From Sweltsa coloradensis (Eukaryota > Arthropoda > Insecta > Plecoptera > Chloroperlidae), in assembly GCA_024449915.1 (NCBI GenBank), contig JAMZAV010000104.1, forward strand, positions 124,001 through 188,000: a DNA stretch of 64,000 bases, given 5' to 3'. The notes below the pieces were generated by a model that ran no database searches, had not been told where the DNA came from, and was given only the letters and a program-made list of their open reading frames with translations. Made by a program: the position numbers and the translations under genes. Positions 47,351-59,858 of the stretch are shown here, one piece after another (the first letter of the stretch is position 1; the number at the start of each line of letters is the position of its first letter).

Positions 47351-49300
47351 TAATAAAATCTCTGCATCCATGCTGTGACCTTCACTAACCGATTGTATGA
47401 TGAGAACCCTTGTAATGTTCCATGGGTCGTCGTCACCGGTTGTCAACGGCATGGCGTTCATTACTTTCTTTTTCTGTTCAGAGAACACTAATTCCTCGTT
47501 GAATTTAGTTTCTCCACTGGCCATTGTGAAGCAGTTCTTTGAGCCACTCCGGTCCCTCCCACCATCTCGATTGTACAAGGTCTTGTGAGCTGCATCCTCT
47601 GGATGGGAGATCAGCAGGATTGAGAGAGCCTGGTACATGCCTCCAATTCCGGTTAGTGAGATTGCATATCTTTTTTACCCGATTTCAACGAAAGTGCCCC
47701 ATTATCATTCCTCCGTATCCATGCTAACGCTGTCGTTGAATCACTCCAAAAATGGAAATCAGTTTTATCTTCTATATGCAAAGTTTTCTGTACTGATTCC
47801 GATAAGCGACTTCCAATTAGACAGCTCATTAACTCCAATCGAGGTATTGTTGATTTCTTCAGCGGGCTATTCTTGATTTAGCTTGTATAATTTGTGTACA
47901 GTAACTCCCTCAGACGACTCTGTTCTGAGAAAAACTACTGAAAGCATATGAATATCCACTTGCATCACAAAACGTATGGAACGACTGTGAACCACATAGC
48001 TTCCTACGTTCGCTATGTGTCTTGGAATTTTAATATTCGATAAGAATTGAATCTCGTTTAGCCATTTTAGAAACTTCCTTGTAGTTTTCTTCATCCAGGA
48101 GTACACCCATCCCATCTTACTAATCCACATTTCTTGCAGCATTAGTTTTGGTAGCAGTATTACTGGGCAACATATTCCTAGTGGGTCGAAATCTTTTGGA
48201 GTCATAGAAAAAATTGTTCGTTTGTCACTTCCTGAACAGATTCGATGCGGGGTATATCAACACTAAAAACTGTCCAGATGACGATCCCAATTCAACCCCA
48301 AAACAGAAGTTATTTGCCGTCTTCCATTTCAGAGTCTTCATTTTTCAAAATTTCCACATTCTTAGGTCAATCTTAGCGTCTTCAAACAGTTTTACTGTTT
48401 CCTCCCGAAATTGGCAAACTTCTTCTACTGTACGAAGGAAGTTACAAATTGTCAACATAGAGCGAATCTTGAAGTTTTTTGGCAATGGGGACTTTTATCT
48501 TCAGGTACTGGTTGTTCAAGTGATAATCTATGACACTACCAAGTAAGAATGGACTACAGTTGAGCCCAAAAAAACTACTCTTTTGTGTCTGAACACCTTA
48601 AATGGCGCTTCATAATCACTCTCCCACCATAAAAACCCCCAGAAAATCTCTGCCCTTTTTGTGTATTTCAATCATGAGAAATGCCTTACGAATGTCTGAA
48701 GTGACTCCAATTTTCTTCTCTCGGAATCTTGTTATCATTGAAGGTATCAACTCTATGAGGTTCGATCCCGTCTCCAGACAATCATTTAGGGAGGGGTGAC
48801 TTGTTGCATTTACTTGTTTGAAATCAAATACAGGGCGAACTGGCGTTGTGAGACTATCTGGCTTGAAAACTGGACGAGAGGCAAATAGTGACTTGGTGTT
48901 TCTATCTCCGTTTCAGATACTTCCTCGATTATCCCTTCTTGAAGCCAGCTTTAAAAATTCTCCCGTAAAGTTCCAGTTTCCCTTCTTTTTTTTAAATTTT
49001 ATTTGAGGCAACAACAAGCCTTTTCCGGCAACTTCCCCTATTTGTAGGTAGAGGGGGGTGACCGTCAATCCAGGTAAACCCAAACCAGATACCTCCCCTC
49101 TTCTGTGCGCGACACTGTTTTCAGAAAATGATCTTTCGTTGCAGCCGCGGCTTTTTCCCTTGGTAAACCCTCTCTATAGGATCGCTAATACCAATGGATT
49201 CTAGCTCCCATAACTCTGCAACAAATGCATCACTGACTTTCATAGATGTCACTAACATTGATACGTTGTATCTTCAGCTGGGTTTTTAATACGTCCCATC
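47351..49300 (-). pseudogene. Pao/BEL reverse transcriptase and RNase H, broken
   Basis: The RT catalytic box reads YVDN (complement of 48448-48459) and is followed by a stop, showing decay. FDPLGICCPVILLPKLMLQE (near 48140-48200) is the conserved Pao region after RT, and the RNase H part has ELMSCLIGSRLSES and FWSDSTTALAWIRR (47653-47838). Fragments lie in at least three frames. Confidence 0.8.
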
Positions 49301-49760
49301 AGCGTCCAACCTAGTTCCGTTTTTACTGCTGTCATACCATTGTCCAACTTGTATATACGTCCAGTGAGTATCTGTCCGTATACATCAGCTCCAAGTAACA
49401 ATTCAATGTCACTAGGCCTACCCTTTCCTATACACTAAACCAAATATGATTAGTTCTCAATTGATTCATCCATTCTCCTTTAGCAACTCGTGGTATTTTC
49501 CCGCAAATCTTACTTTGACTTAGGACATCAATGGAAATAGGCCTACTAGATAACCTCCCCGGCTTCGAGAGTGGAAGTTGAAAATTATCATGAGACTTGG
49601 GCTCGGTGTTGGTACCACCAAACAATGAATGTGTGATTGTCTCCTTACCCTGAGATACAAATCCAAGCTGATCTGCTGTGACTTCAGTAAATACGAGCGT
49701 TGAGATCCAGTATCAATAAGAGCTCTAACTGTCCTTTACTCTCCGTTAGTAACAACATCA
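49301..49760 (-). pseudogene. Pao/BEL aspartic protease, broken
   Basis: The active-site triad DTG is encoded at the complement of 49706-49714 within ALIDTGSQR. Downstream in 49428-49625 lies LSKPGRLSSRPISIDVLSQS and then, in another frame, a LLLGADVYGQILTG segment near 49350-49410, typical of Pao/BEL proteases. Confidence 0.75.
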
Positions 49761-49770
49761 ACCAACAGAG

Positions 49771-51170
49771 TCATAAGAACAATGTAAATTGTACAGATCT
49801 GGTTTGACATTGAAACTTTGCACTGTCTTCCCCCACACTAGTAGACGTAGGTATGAGACTTCTCATATTTTTATGAGAAGGCAATTCAGGACACATCAAA
49901 ACCCAAAAGTTTCTTTGCACACAGAGAACATCTAATGACAGCTTTGCATTTCTTGGATACATGATTAGAGCGGAAACAAGTAAAACAACATTTATTCTGT
50001 GTGAGTTTGTGTTTTTTATCGGCGATGGACATGTCTTGTGCCCGAACACAATCACGACTTTCGTGATGTTTCTCGCAAAATACACACTTCACACTATCGC
50101 CATTAAATAGCCCTGCAGCTGTAGGCACAACAAGATCATAAACGTCATGTTTAGTCTTTTTCCCTTTCTTCATGTCTCTAGCTCCATGTACCGGTACAAA
50201 CTCAGATTTGGCTTTGATCTATCCTTACTTCGCTTTCAACTTCTCTGTTGAGGGAATTCCATTAGACACGATAGGCGATTTTCACCCCGCCCCACCGTGT
50301 ATCGCTCCTCGAGACATAACGAGCTTCTCAGCCAAGCCCTAAGAGTTTCATCAGGTTTGACTTTACTCTACAAGAGGAAAAAAGTACTGCAGCCATTTAT
50401 CGGTAGTCAGACCCAGTGTATCTAATGCCCTTAAACTGACCTTCTATTTTATCAAAGATGCTGGGAAAGCGTTGGTTTCTCCCTTTTTTAGAGACGTTTC
50501 TGATTACTAACTCAGCAGCTCTCTAACATAAACTTCAATTAAGAGATCCTCCTTAAACCCAATCTTTCTTTTAGTGCAACTATTACCCTCGCATAGTTTT
50601 CACCTGACTGAGGGTAGCTATCGACAAGCTCGCTAGCACGAGTTCCACTTATCATTGACTGGACCAAAAAACTGAAATTTGTCACAATCATGAATCTCGG
50701 TGTCCTCGTGCACTTTCTTAAACTGTGACCAGAATGTCAACCACCCTGTCAGTTCACCATCAAACTTCTTAAGTTCTATCTTAGGTAGAGTAAATGTCCG
50801 ATTGGACCCGGGTGTCAACCCCACACGTTGGTACACTGGGCATCTCTATTTACATAAGTGAGAGCTCTACCAACTTTACTCCTTACCTCTGCCAGACGAT
50901 CTTCATAGCCCTCAATGGCTTCGCTTTCCATGGAATAATCCTCGTCACTACAGTCATCATCAGAAGACTTTCTAAATATTTAGAGTCCAGCTGCCTCAGA
51001 TCGGTCATAACCTTCTCCAGTTTTGCTAACTTCAGAGACAAGGTGTCTTCATCTGGGGAAGCTTCAGCAAGCTCCTGCTTGACCTCATGTAGTGTCCTGG
51101 TAAACGAAGCCCGCACAGGCGTAAAGCATCTTCTTGAGTCGATCCATAATACAAACCACTATCACAAGTC
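49771..51170 (-). pseudogene. Pao/BEL gag with zinc knuckles, broken
   Basis: 50883-51116 holds a charged coiled region (HEVKQELAEASPDEDTLSL), 50633-50836 the DUF1759-type segment LPKIELKKFDGELTGW, and 49886-50173 the cysteine/histidine knuckles CVFCEKHHESRDC and CCFTCFRSNHVSKKC. The three pieces lie in order on the - strand and are separated by frame changes and stops. Confidence 0.8.
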
Positions 51171-51189
51171 ACGTCGGGGTCACCAAAAA

Positions 51190-51434
51190 TGTTACGAAAC
51201 AATAACTACCCGTTAAAAACTCTATAACTAAAATGATCTGTGACAAGTTTTTAAAATGAAATTGAATACTAAAATTTACTTATTCAAAGGAAAAGCTCTA
51301 CAATTTAGTTTGATCAAGTTGCTCGTAAAATAGGGCCTTTTGAGAATACACAAATAAAAAACAAGCGCACAATGCATTTGAAATATAATGAATGGCCACT
51401 GCCATCTCATCTTTTTAAGTCTACATTTCCAACA
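51190..51434 (-). repeat. 5' LTR of the Pao/BEL element
   Basis: 245 bp. Slightly more diverged by single-base indels (for example AAAAACTC for AAAGCTC) than the two left LTRs are from each other. The primer-binding site follows immediately on the - strand. Confidence 0.9.
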
Positions 51435-52455
51435 ATAACCTTAATGTCCATGTATAATTTGATCGTTGTAGCCCCACCCGTTTGGTCAGAATTGGCCCAA
51501 ATGACACGAAAACATTGCACATAAAACCAAAAAAACTTATATTAAAAGCCTTATTTCTATGGATTCTGGCTAACTTTTTCAACTTTTTTTTACAAGGTAC
51601 TACATCACCATAACCTTAATGTCCATGTATTATATGAACGTTGTAGCCCCACCCGTTTGGTCAGAATTGGCCCAAATGGCACGAAAATATCGCACAAAAA
51701 ATCTAAAAAAATCGTAAAAGTACGATATTCATAAGAAATATTTCTTCGATTGCACCCAAAAACGTAGCAAGTCTAAGTTAAGAAATTTCGAAGGTCCCCT
51801 ACAATTTTCATCAAGATCGCATTATCGCATGCCGTTTGCCCGGTAGAGAGCGAACAAACAGACAGGAAAAAAAACAAAAAAAACAAAAAAAAACATTGGA
51901 GCTAAATTTTTTGAGAGGTCAGTGAAATTGAAGTCTTCGCTTCGCTCATCCAACTATCCACGACTTATAAAACATACATTGGGCCAGTGTTAGAATATGG
52001 AAATGCCATGTTGATAAATACTTCAAAGACGCATTTAGACAAGCTCAACATTATCCAAAATACAGTAAAGTCTTGAGAATCATAACAGGAGGAGTGAAAA
52101 CCAAACCTATCACCGCAATGGAAGCAGTAGCGGAAGTTCCACCACTGGAAGCAAGGAGAAATGTAGCAGCTGGAAGCCTGTACGAAAAAATGCTTCGCAT
52201 GGACGTAGAGTATTGGGACAGAGGTCCCCAAGAAGGCCATAAAAGTAAAACACAAAAAACATTTATAACCAAAGCTAGAAATGAAGAGGGAAAATTAATG
52301 GGGGAAGTGATAACTAAAAACAGACAAGAAATAGGAAAGCCAAATATTCATATGTCATCCTTGGAAATAAACCATAAACTATCTACTATTGAAGAAATAC
52401 AAGAGAAAAAGAAGAACTATCAAGAGAGCATATGAGAAGTCTGGCACTCAGATTA

Positions 52456-52893
52456 AAGGCCGGTTTACGATTGACGGCAACGTGGGGAGACGTGAATGGA
52501 GACGTGAACGCGAAAGATAACACAAAGCATTCACAGCTTGGCGTTTATGATTGACGGGAAGTGAACGGGAATGGAGAACGAAGCGGCCAAAGTTCGTCAA
52601 GTGCCAACTTTGGCGTCTACATTTACGTTCCGTTTGGCGATGTGATCGTCGCGCATGCGCAAATGCTTTGTACTCGCCTCGTGACAGAACAAAAAACAAA
52701 ACAAACACATAACCTACAACGTCTGCTTAGATATCTAGGCACTAAGGTTTCATTTGACGTTTTATTTATTGTTTTATTTGTCTAACGAAGTGGTCCCGAT
52801 TTCCGTCAATCGTAAACGCCTCGCTTTCCGTTTCCACCACATTTGCGTTTCCATTCACGTCTCCCCACATTGACGTCAATCATAAACCAGCCT
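52456..52893. mobile_element. MITE 1 in the LINE, TSD TTA
   Basis: TIRs of about 50 bp: AGGCCGGTTTACGATTGACG and the complement of CGTCAATCATAAACCAGCCT, plus an inner pair GGCGTTTATGATTGACGG / CCGTCAATCGTAAACGCC. TTA at both sides; removing it restores the LINE frame. PIF/Harbinger-like. Confidence 0.85.
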
Positions 52894-53033
52894 TTATTCT
52901 CAAAGAATACCCAGAGAAGGAGTGGCTGCATATACACTGATGGATCAGCAACACCAGGAGAGGGGAATGTAGGCGCAGGAATACATAGTAGAGAGTTTGA
53001 GGAATCATTCCCAGCAGGACCAAATGGAAGTAA

Positions 53034-53869
53034 AAGTGCGTTCCAATGCTTCATTTTCACGCTAGTCTACTAGCCTAGTGGACTCATTTACCGGAAGTGA
53101 AGTCACTAGCAGGCGACCAAAGCTCCGATTTGGCTAGCAGGCTAGCAGACGGCCTACAGCAGGCGAAAGTGTACACTACGAAGCCCACTAGTCTGCTAGC
53201 AAAATGGCGGCCAGTAATTTCGCAGCCACAAACCACAATAGAAGCTACTTATGGAGTTTTTGTGTAATGAATTGATGATAATACTATAATTTTTTTTTAT
53301 TATTATTTTTTAACATACATGACTCATACACCATAGCAAAATTGTACAAATAAATAATTAATGTTACATAGGCCTACAGAAATAAATCTAACAAGAATTT
53401 AATCAAAAAACCCACAAAGCCTGAAAAAGGCTTAACTGTGGGGTAAAGACAATTAATAAATTATTTAAGATGGTGACAATACAGAGAACGGAACATATAA
53501 CCAAAATAAACATGAAAAACATGTATGTATAAATACTATGGTTGCATGACATATTCAGTTAATTTGTGAAATCCAAAAAATTACAGAAAAAAAAAAAATT
53601 TTATTATAACAGCAAATACATATACGAACATCCAGTCACGAATTCTTTTCTATGGTTTCGTGTGAAAAGTGAGGTTAGGGTTGTTGTTGCTGTTGTTGTT
53701 GAATCTACACCACCTGAATGGGCTTTTTTTTATCTATTTAGGAAGCCATGGGTAGCCATAGTAGGTAGGCTTTAAAAGTGTATGCCAAAAGGTGTAAGTA
53801 GGTAGCAGTGATCAGGCTAGTGGCTAGTGGTTAGTGGCTAGCAGGTCAAAATCACATTGGAACGCACCC
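53034..53869. mobile_element. MITE 2 in the LINE, TSD TAA
   Basis: Ends GTGCGTTCCAATG and CATTGGAACGCAC, with CTAGCAGGCTAGCAG-type subterminal words on both sides. TAA on both sides; excision restores GlySerAsnTyrAspGlyGlu in the RNase H frame. Interior has a small hairpin CCCACAAAGCCTG-AAAA-AGGCTTAACTGTGGG. Confidence 0.85.
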
Positions 53870-54503
53870 TAACTATGATGGTGAGATGAGAGCAATAAGC
53901 AAAGCATTGGAGAAGACTGAACACTTTAGAGAAAGGAAAGTGGTGATACTAACAGACTCAAGAGCATCTATCCAGGCTATAGTGAGTAGAGAGAAGTAGA
54001 AGTGGAAATAAGAAACTGCAAGATCAAAATCCTGAGGTTGAAGAATGCAGATACCACTGTAACACTACAGTGGATACCGGCACACTGCGGCATAAACGGA
54101 AACGAGAAAGCTGATTTCCTTGCTAAAAGCAAGCAATTCATAAACAACATTTCTTACAGATCAGCTAAGGCACATCTGAAATCAGTCAGCAACTTGGAAG
54201 TAAAGAAAGCATAGAAGGAGAAAGGCAATATATTGAATATAATAAAGTGTGGAGTGAGCTGGTTAATACAAGGAAGAGAACAAATTATCAGACAAACCAT
54301 TATAGGAGAAGAACTACAACAGCACTGTTCGGACTAGATACCGGTCATGACTTGCTAGCAAAGCACCTACATAGAATAGGGGAAATAGGTGTGTTTGAAA
54401 GCAGCATATTCTATAAGCTCTGTGGTAATGGAACATGGACAGACAACATCTATTTAGATGTGCTACATTGAAAGGACACTATGAGGAAATGCCAAGGGGT
54501 ATG

Positions 54504-54896
54504 GTCTAGTGCTGGGCTATGACATATTATTCAATTATCGATATCACATGAAAAATTTCGATATGATATCAATATATCAAAATGTAATTGTTTGTTTTTT
54601 TTGTTTTTTTTTTATCAAAAAAATTTTAATTTTGTGGCCAAATAGGGTTGATAAGGTATTACCATAAACCCATTTAACTATTTTTACGATCTCACAATCG
54701 CGTTCTATGACCCGGAACCTCCACCATATGCACCAGCCAGGTTAATTTAATTTCGACTACCTACCCGGCACCTCCACCAAAATTGCGAAATTTTGCATTT
54801 TTTTGTGTAAATTTCGATACGAAGCCAAGTATCGATATCGAAAATATTTCCACTTATCGATATTGTATCAAAATATCAATTTTTTGCCCAACCCCA
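54504..54896. mobile_element. MITE 3 in the LINE, ATCGATA-rich
   Basis: Ends GTGCTGGGC and GCCCAACCCCA with inverted TATCGATA/AATATC subterminal repeats; GTATG is repeated on both sides. Interior T run and CCGGAACCTCCACCA / CGGCACCTCCACCA repeats. Probably hAT-related. Confidence 0.7.
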
Positions 54897-54999
54897 GTAT
54901 GAACATGAGGGAACAGGAGTCCTATCTTTACTGGTTGTCAAGACACATGATGAGTGATGACATAGATGTCAATGTGGGCATGAGAGAAGAAGAAGAGAG

Positions 55000-55075
55000 T
55001 GGAGTTGTCTAGTGGAGAAGTCATCCGCACGGTGAAGCGAGAGACTCTGGTTCAATCCCCAGCTGAGGTGGATTT
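55000..55075 (+). ncRNA. tRNA-like SINE head
   Basis: TTGTCTAGTGGAGAAG as A-box-like and GGTTCAATCCC (55049-55059) as B box, followed by AGCTGAGGTGGATTTACAAA. Starts in the tail of the LINE fragment. No cloverleaf was verified. Confidence 0.5.
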
Positions 55076-55620
55076 ACAAAACAATTCTGCTTTGTGTTAC
55101 CCTATAAAATGTTATTGAAATGTCTGAATATTTAGCTGCAATTTTGAAGCAAACCATGTTGGGGAATATAGTGCTAACTCAGGAGACTATATTTGGCCTA
55201 AATTGCTGAATTATTAAATGTTTTCAATGTTTCCATCAAATGAGGTTTACGCCGTCTGCGGTGACTCATACAACTAGGTAGTGTGCTGGTTGTAGGGCGT
55301 ACTCCCGCCATTTAATTAGTGTTTTGTGTTAAAGATAATAAATTTCATTTCATAATCACAGAGTAGCTAGCCTAGATCAAAGATTTCACAAACAACAATA
55401 TTTGTGACTGAAAAAAATTGGTTTTGGCTTAGGCCTTTGAGACTTTCAATTTTGACTTCATCCGTCAGCTGGTAAAAGTGGCACCATTTAAAAAAATATT
55501 AGGCCTACCTATTAATAATAAATAATAATAAATATATATAGTAGGCCTAAACCTATATCTTTTCAATTACCAATTATTTTTATGTTATCCTTGTCAACCT
55601 AACTAGTCATTGTTGCACAT
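55076..55620. other. No gene seen
   Basis: AT-rich sequence with an AATAATAAATAATAATAAAT run near 55514. No coding or repeat matches within the window. Confidence 0.4.
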
Positions 55621-55625
55621 TTCAG

Positions 55626-55765
55626 GAATGAGAAGAACCTGTACGAACGTCAAGGAGGCTCCTCGAGAACCTTCCACATCGTATGTCGCAGTTCACGAGT
55701 GATTCCTCAACGTCTCAGACGTTGTCATATTCAGCCACCTAGGCCTACGCTCGTATCGTATTGAT
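55626..55765 (+). other. Possible terminal exon
   Basis: Follows an acceptor-like TTGTTGCACATTTCAG and is open in one frame (NEKNLYERQGGSSRTFHIV...) to a TGA at 55763. It is more GC-rich than its surroundings. No partner exon or homologue is recognised; it may be chance. Confidence 0.2.
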
Positions 55766-56891
55766 GTTTGTAAGTCAGTTCTTGGAACAGTTGATTTATT
55801 CCTAATCCCTCTATCCTCCCTTTTAAAAGGTTTATCTTGCATGTTCGGTATGGTGCTCGACTACTTGCTTAACTATTTCATTTCTTAACGTAACATTATA
55901 AAGTCTGTTAACTTCCTTGTTCCTTGCAGTCTCTAAGTTATCTGACGCGGCTGTTGTCAGTCAGTGAAGTGATGATATCGTTCAGCTAGTGGTCATGAAG
56001 AAGCACCAGCATGTTCCCAGCATGTTTGCATGTTCCCAGAATGTTGACTAGCTCACACCACAGTTCACCTTATTGCATTTATTCAAGTAAAATAGGCACA
56101 GTGAAAATAAAATAGTGTAAATGCTAAATGTTAGGAATGCGGTCCGATTTAAATACCAATAATAGTTCTATTGAAATTGCTAGCCCTAGGGTGGTGCGGA
56201 ATAATTGCCGGAGGCGGCCATTTTTCTGACTGCTTAAAGTTTGGTGGCCTAAAACGTGTTTTAAGGTGTATTTGTATCCTAAATAACGGCACAATTTTAA
56301 AGCGTCAAGGATGTGTCACTGGGACAAGGCATTAAATTAAAATCCCAAACAATCTAAACAAAAATTTTACAAATTTTAAATTAAATTTCGGGTTGGTAAA
56401 AACATTAATTTTTTAAAATACTACTGCATATTGCCAGTAGGCAGTAATAATTTAATTTTTCCTGAAATCCAGTGGGAACACTTGCCCCCCCCCCTCTCAA
56501 CGCCCATGGGCAAGTTCAATGTCTTCCAATGGTTGCCAGATCGACGCTACTCTGAAGTGAACTGTGGAGTGAACCCTAGCGTCCCCTGGTAGTGGGTGTG
56601 GTGTATGTCTGTGTCGTCCATGATACTTAATCTCAGCTGCTCTTATTGAATCTCCTTGTCCCGAGTAAAACAACATGCAACAATTGCTCGTCTTTGTTCC
56701 ATGTTGTTTTCGCGGTGCCACCCACAGCCTTCTATTTCCCCGTTATTGGATGCATCACAAAAGCATGACAATAGATCTCAATTTACACTTTACAGTCTTA
56801 ATTTGAAACCACAGTTATCTATTTACAGGAAATTCAAATTACTGTATATGACTCTTAAAGTTGTTCGTTCCAATTTGAAGTGAATTGCTTG
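55766..56891. other. No gene confirmed
   Basis: The - strand frame at 56497-56721 starts with MAPRKQHGTKTSN and lacks a recognisable domain. Includes a C run at 56485-56493. No repeats matched. Confidence 0.35.
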
Positions 56892-57372
56892 CAGGGGCAG
56901 CTCTTGTATAGGGGTGCACGCGCACCCCCAAATATCTGTGCGAACTAAATTCCAAATTTAAGGTTCGAAGCCAATCTCGTAATATTCCCAATAAATCGTT
57001 GGATTGTTTGTATGGATATTTTGGCCGGCTCAGAGCAAGGCATATTCGGCAGGAGTCATTCTGCAGTAAGTGCTACCGCTGTGGATTCCCACTCTGAATG
57101 TGCACACAGTTTTACATGGTTTTCTACGGATCGGCCGGCAGAACCAGCCTCGGGTCATCTTTTGAATTTACAACGTCTGGTGTAGCTGGGTTATGTGGAC
57201 GTGCACATGGGTCAAAACCCGTTACTTCCATTCAAACGCCTTGGTATTTTGATCGCAGCATTCATTCACCCCCACACTCCGGCCCCGGTTAGTAGCCAGT
57301 GAAAGTTGTTCGCGACAGGGTTGGTGAAGTGAGATTAACTTCAGTTTTCAAGTGAGAACAGTGTTAAAGTTA

Positions 57373-58012
57373 CTAGGAAAACGCTAAAGTCCCGTTTCGT
57401 TGTTGAGCGAGCACCGGTACGTGCAACACGACCCGAGTACGACATTCCCATAATGTTACATACCAATAAGTCTTGACCGATTTAGCTGAAAATTTGTAAA
57501 ATAGGAGAGAATGGATAAAATCCACCGCCATCTAGAGGACCTTGACATCATTTCTTTGGGAAAACTATTTTAACTCTTTGATAACAAATAATACACTGCT
57601 TCCTCGATAGTATTTCCATTACTTCTAGGTGGCAGTTCATAGTGACCAGAATTCTCGTGCGACTTTTCGTTGCCATGGTAACGTTACTTTTGTTATTTCT
57701 ATCTACACTACTTAAGGTCTTGACCGATTTAGCTGAAAATTTGTAAAATAGGAGAGAATGGTGTACTTATTGACCCTGCAAAATTTCATAACGATCGGAA
57801 CATTTTTTTTTTTTTTTAAACCAACGATCGGATTTTGTTCAAAAACTATACAGCAACCCGCATAGGTGGTATGTACATGTGTGCAAAATTTCAGGTCGAT
57901 CAGAGAAACGGTGCGACCTGTACCGAAGCAGTAACAGAAAAAAACAGAACAGAACAGAACACTAACAGAACAGACATTCGAGCCATAAGAGTCAAGTGGA
58001 GACGCTCGCTCA
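57373..58012 (-). mobile_element. HINE-like element (GAGCGAGC family), copy 1
   Basis: 3' end CTAGGAAAACGCTAAAGTCC with subterminal TTGAGCGAGCACCGGTACGT; 5' end GACGCTCGCTCAA at 58000-58012. Contains a partial internal repeat (CTTGACCGATTTAGCTGAAA at 57473 and 57719). Confidence 0.65.
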
Positions 58013-58037
58013 ATTATCGTACGGTGAAGTGAAATTA

Positions 58038-58940
58038 CTAGGAAAACGCTCAGTTGGACGCGTTGTTGAGCGAGCACCGGTACGTGCAACACGACCCGAG
58101 TACGACATTCCCATAATGTTACATACCAATAAGTCTTTAAGGTCTTGACCGATTTAGCTGAAAATTTTGTAAAATAGGAGAGAATGGATAAAATCCACCG
58201 CCATCTAGAGGACCTTGACATCATTTCTTTGGGAAAACTATTTTAACTCTTGATTACTTCTAGGTGGCAGTACATAGTGACCAGAATTCTTGTGCGACTT
58301 TACGTTGCCATGGTAACGTTACTTTTGTTAAAATGTAATTTCTATCTAGTACACTACTTATCGGATCAAAATAAAATTAACATATTCGTGACCGGACGGA
58401 CATTCTAAAATGATTTGGTACCTCAGATTTTGGTCATTTAGTTTTTTAAAAAACTTAGATTAATCTTTATGAAACTTTATAACTTTTGAACGATTATTGC
58501 ACAGATCTACATGCATTCATACTCAGGGAACAGTACTTGGACGGAATGTTCAGACATTTCAACTCGATCCGAGCCCACGTTCACCGCTTTTATCAAAAAG
58601 CTGTAGGTCTTTCCGTTGCCATGTAAACGGGACTTTGTAATAAAGTAATTTGCATCTACACTACTTATCGACCATAAAAATCAAAATTGGAACGATCGTA
58701 ATTTTAATTGATTTGTCACCACAGATTTTGTCGCGTTTAGTTTGAAAAAAAACTCATTAACCTTAAGTAACTTTAATTTTTGAACGATTTTGCCACAAAA
58801 TTCAAAACCCGCCTAGGTGGAATGTGTGGCAAAATTCAGCGAAACAGAAAACGTGCACCTGTAAAAAGAAAAAAAAAAAAACAAAAAAAACAGACATCGA
58901 GCTATAAGAGTCAAGAGCGCTAATTCGTACGCTCGAAGAA
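58038..58940 (-). mobile_element. HINE-like element (GAGCGAGC family), copy 2
   Basis: CTAGGAAAACGCTCAGTTGG, hairpin AACGC..GCGTT, TTGAGCGAGC. The first 300 bp repeat copy 1 (TTACATACCAATAAGTCTT); the 5' end (TCGTACGCTCGAAG) is diverged. A and T runs are common. Confidence 0.6.
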
Positions 58941-59077
58941 ATTATAATATGACTTCGGTAATAAGCGATCTAAAAATAAACAGTTTTTTAAAACGACCAT
59001 TGGAAAAACAATTAGAAATGTTTGAGGCGCGTGTCGGAAGAGATAAAGGGACATTATTCGGGTATGTAATATTTTAA

Positions 59078-59858
59078 TTAGGAAAACGTTTAACGTTGAT
59101 GGATGAGCTTTTTTTAAGTTTTTAGTTTGCGTGGGATATCTTTACTTTTACAAGTGCTTTGTTTTGCTGCCTATGTATTGTAGGTGATTGTTGTCAAGTT
59201 TCTATTGTTACTTGTCAACTGTTATTATTTACCGTAAAAAACTTATATTAAAAGCTTTATTTCTATGGATTCTGGCTAATTTTTTCAACTTTTTCTTTCA
59301 AAAGGTACTACATCACCATAATCTTAATGTCCATGTATAATATGAACGTTGTAGCCCCACCCGTTTGGTCATAATCGGCCCAAATGGCACGAAAATATCG
59401 CACTAAACCGTAAAAAACTCATATTAAAACCTTTATTCTATGGATTCTGGCTAGTTTTTTTTCAACTTTTTCTTTCAAAAAGCAAAACATCACCATAACC
59501 TTAATGTCCATGTGAAATATGAACGTTGTAGCCCCACCCGTTTGGTCAGAATCGGCCCAAATGTCACGAAAATATCGCACTAAAAATCGAACAAAATCGT
59601 AAAAGTACGATATTCATGAGAAATATTTCTTCGATTGTACCCAAAAACAATACACCTCTAAGTTCAGAGATTTCGAAGGTCCTGTCAAATTTTCATCAAG
59701 ATCGGATAAGCCGTTTGCCTGGTAGAGAGTTAACAAACAGATAAAAAAAACAAAACAAACAAAACAAACAAACAAACAAACAAACAAACAAAACAAAAAA
59801 ACGCCTGAGCTAAATTTTTTGGGGGTCAGTGAAATTGAAGTCTTCGCTTCGCTCATCC
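59078..59858 (-). mobile_element. HINE-like element (CCCACCCGTTTGGTC family)
   Basis: Degraded head TTAGGAAAACGTTTAACGTTGATGG, two GTAGCCCCACCCGTTTGGTC units, an AAAC microsatellite (59748-59802) and 5' end CGCTTCGCTCATCC. Confidence 0.65.

Larger units (their letters stand above)
45393..51434 (-). mobile_element. Pao/BEL LTR retrotransposon, decayed, with three LTRs
   Basis: LTRs of about 244 bp (TG...CA form) lie at 45393-45635, 45642-45885 and 51190-51434, with a 5 bp target duplication ATAAC outside (45388-45392 and 51435-51439). On the - strand the order is LTR, primer site TGGTGACCCCGACGTG, gag, protease, RT, RNase H, integrase, purine tract GAAAGGTGGGAG, then two LTRs in tandem. All coding parts have frameshifts or stops. 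The domain order and DUF1759/zinc-knuckle/YVDN features indicate the Pao/BEL lineage. Confidence 0.9.
45140..51951 (-). mobile_element. HINE-like element split by Pao/BEL retrotransposon
   Basis: The left part starts CTAGGAAAACGCTAAAGTCC with GATGGATGAGC; the right part (51440-51951) carries two GTAGCCCCACCCGTTTGGTC units and ends CGCTTCGCTCATCC. Parts rejoin at CATCACCATAAC|CTTAATGTCCATG once the LTR element and one ATAAC are removed. Confidence 0.75.
51955..55000 (+). pseudogene. LINE ORF2 fragment (RT end plus RNase H), split by three MITEs
   Basis: 5'-truncated and starting next to a HINE end. It begins in the RT thumb region (TYIGPVLEYGNAM, then LRIITGGVKTKPITAMEAV at 52073) and continues with a ribonuclease H type I domain: YTDGSA (52936-52953), YDGEMRAISKALE (53876-53914), LTDSRASIQAI and WIPAHCGINGNEKADFLAK (54071-54127). 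All four acidic RNase H positions and the histidine are present. Stops near 53997 and 54212 and three insertions (52456-52893, 53034-53869, 54504-54896) break it. The RT sequence style resembles Jockey/I-group LINEs; the clade is not certain. Confidence 0.8.

Noticed and set aside
50794..51216. 140-codon + strand frame
   Set aside because: Antisense shadow of the Pao/BEL gag region.
56497..56721. - strand frame MAPRKQHGTKTSN as a gene
   Set aside because: No domain, no splice partners and no composition signal strong enough.
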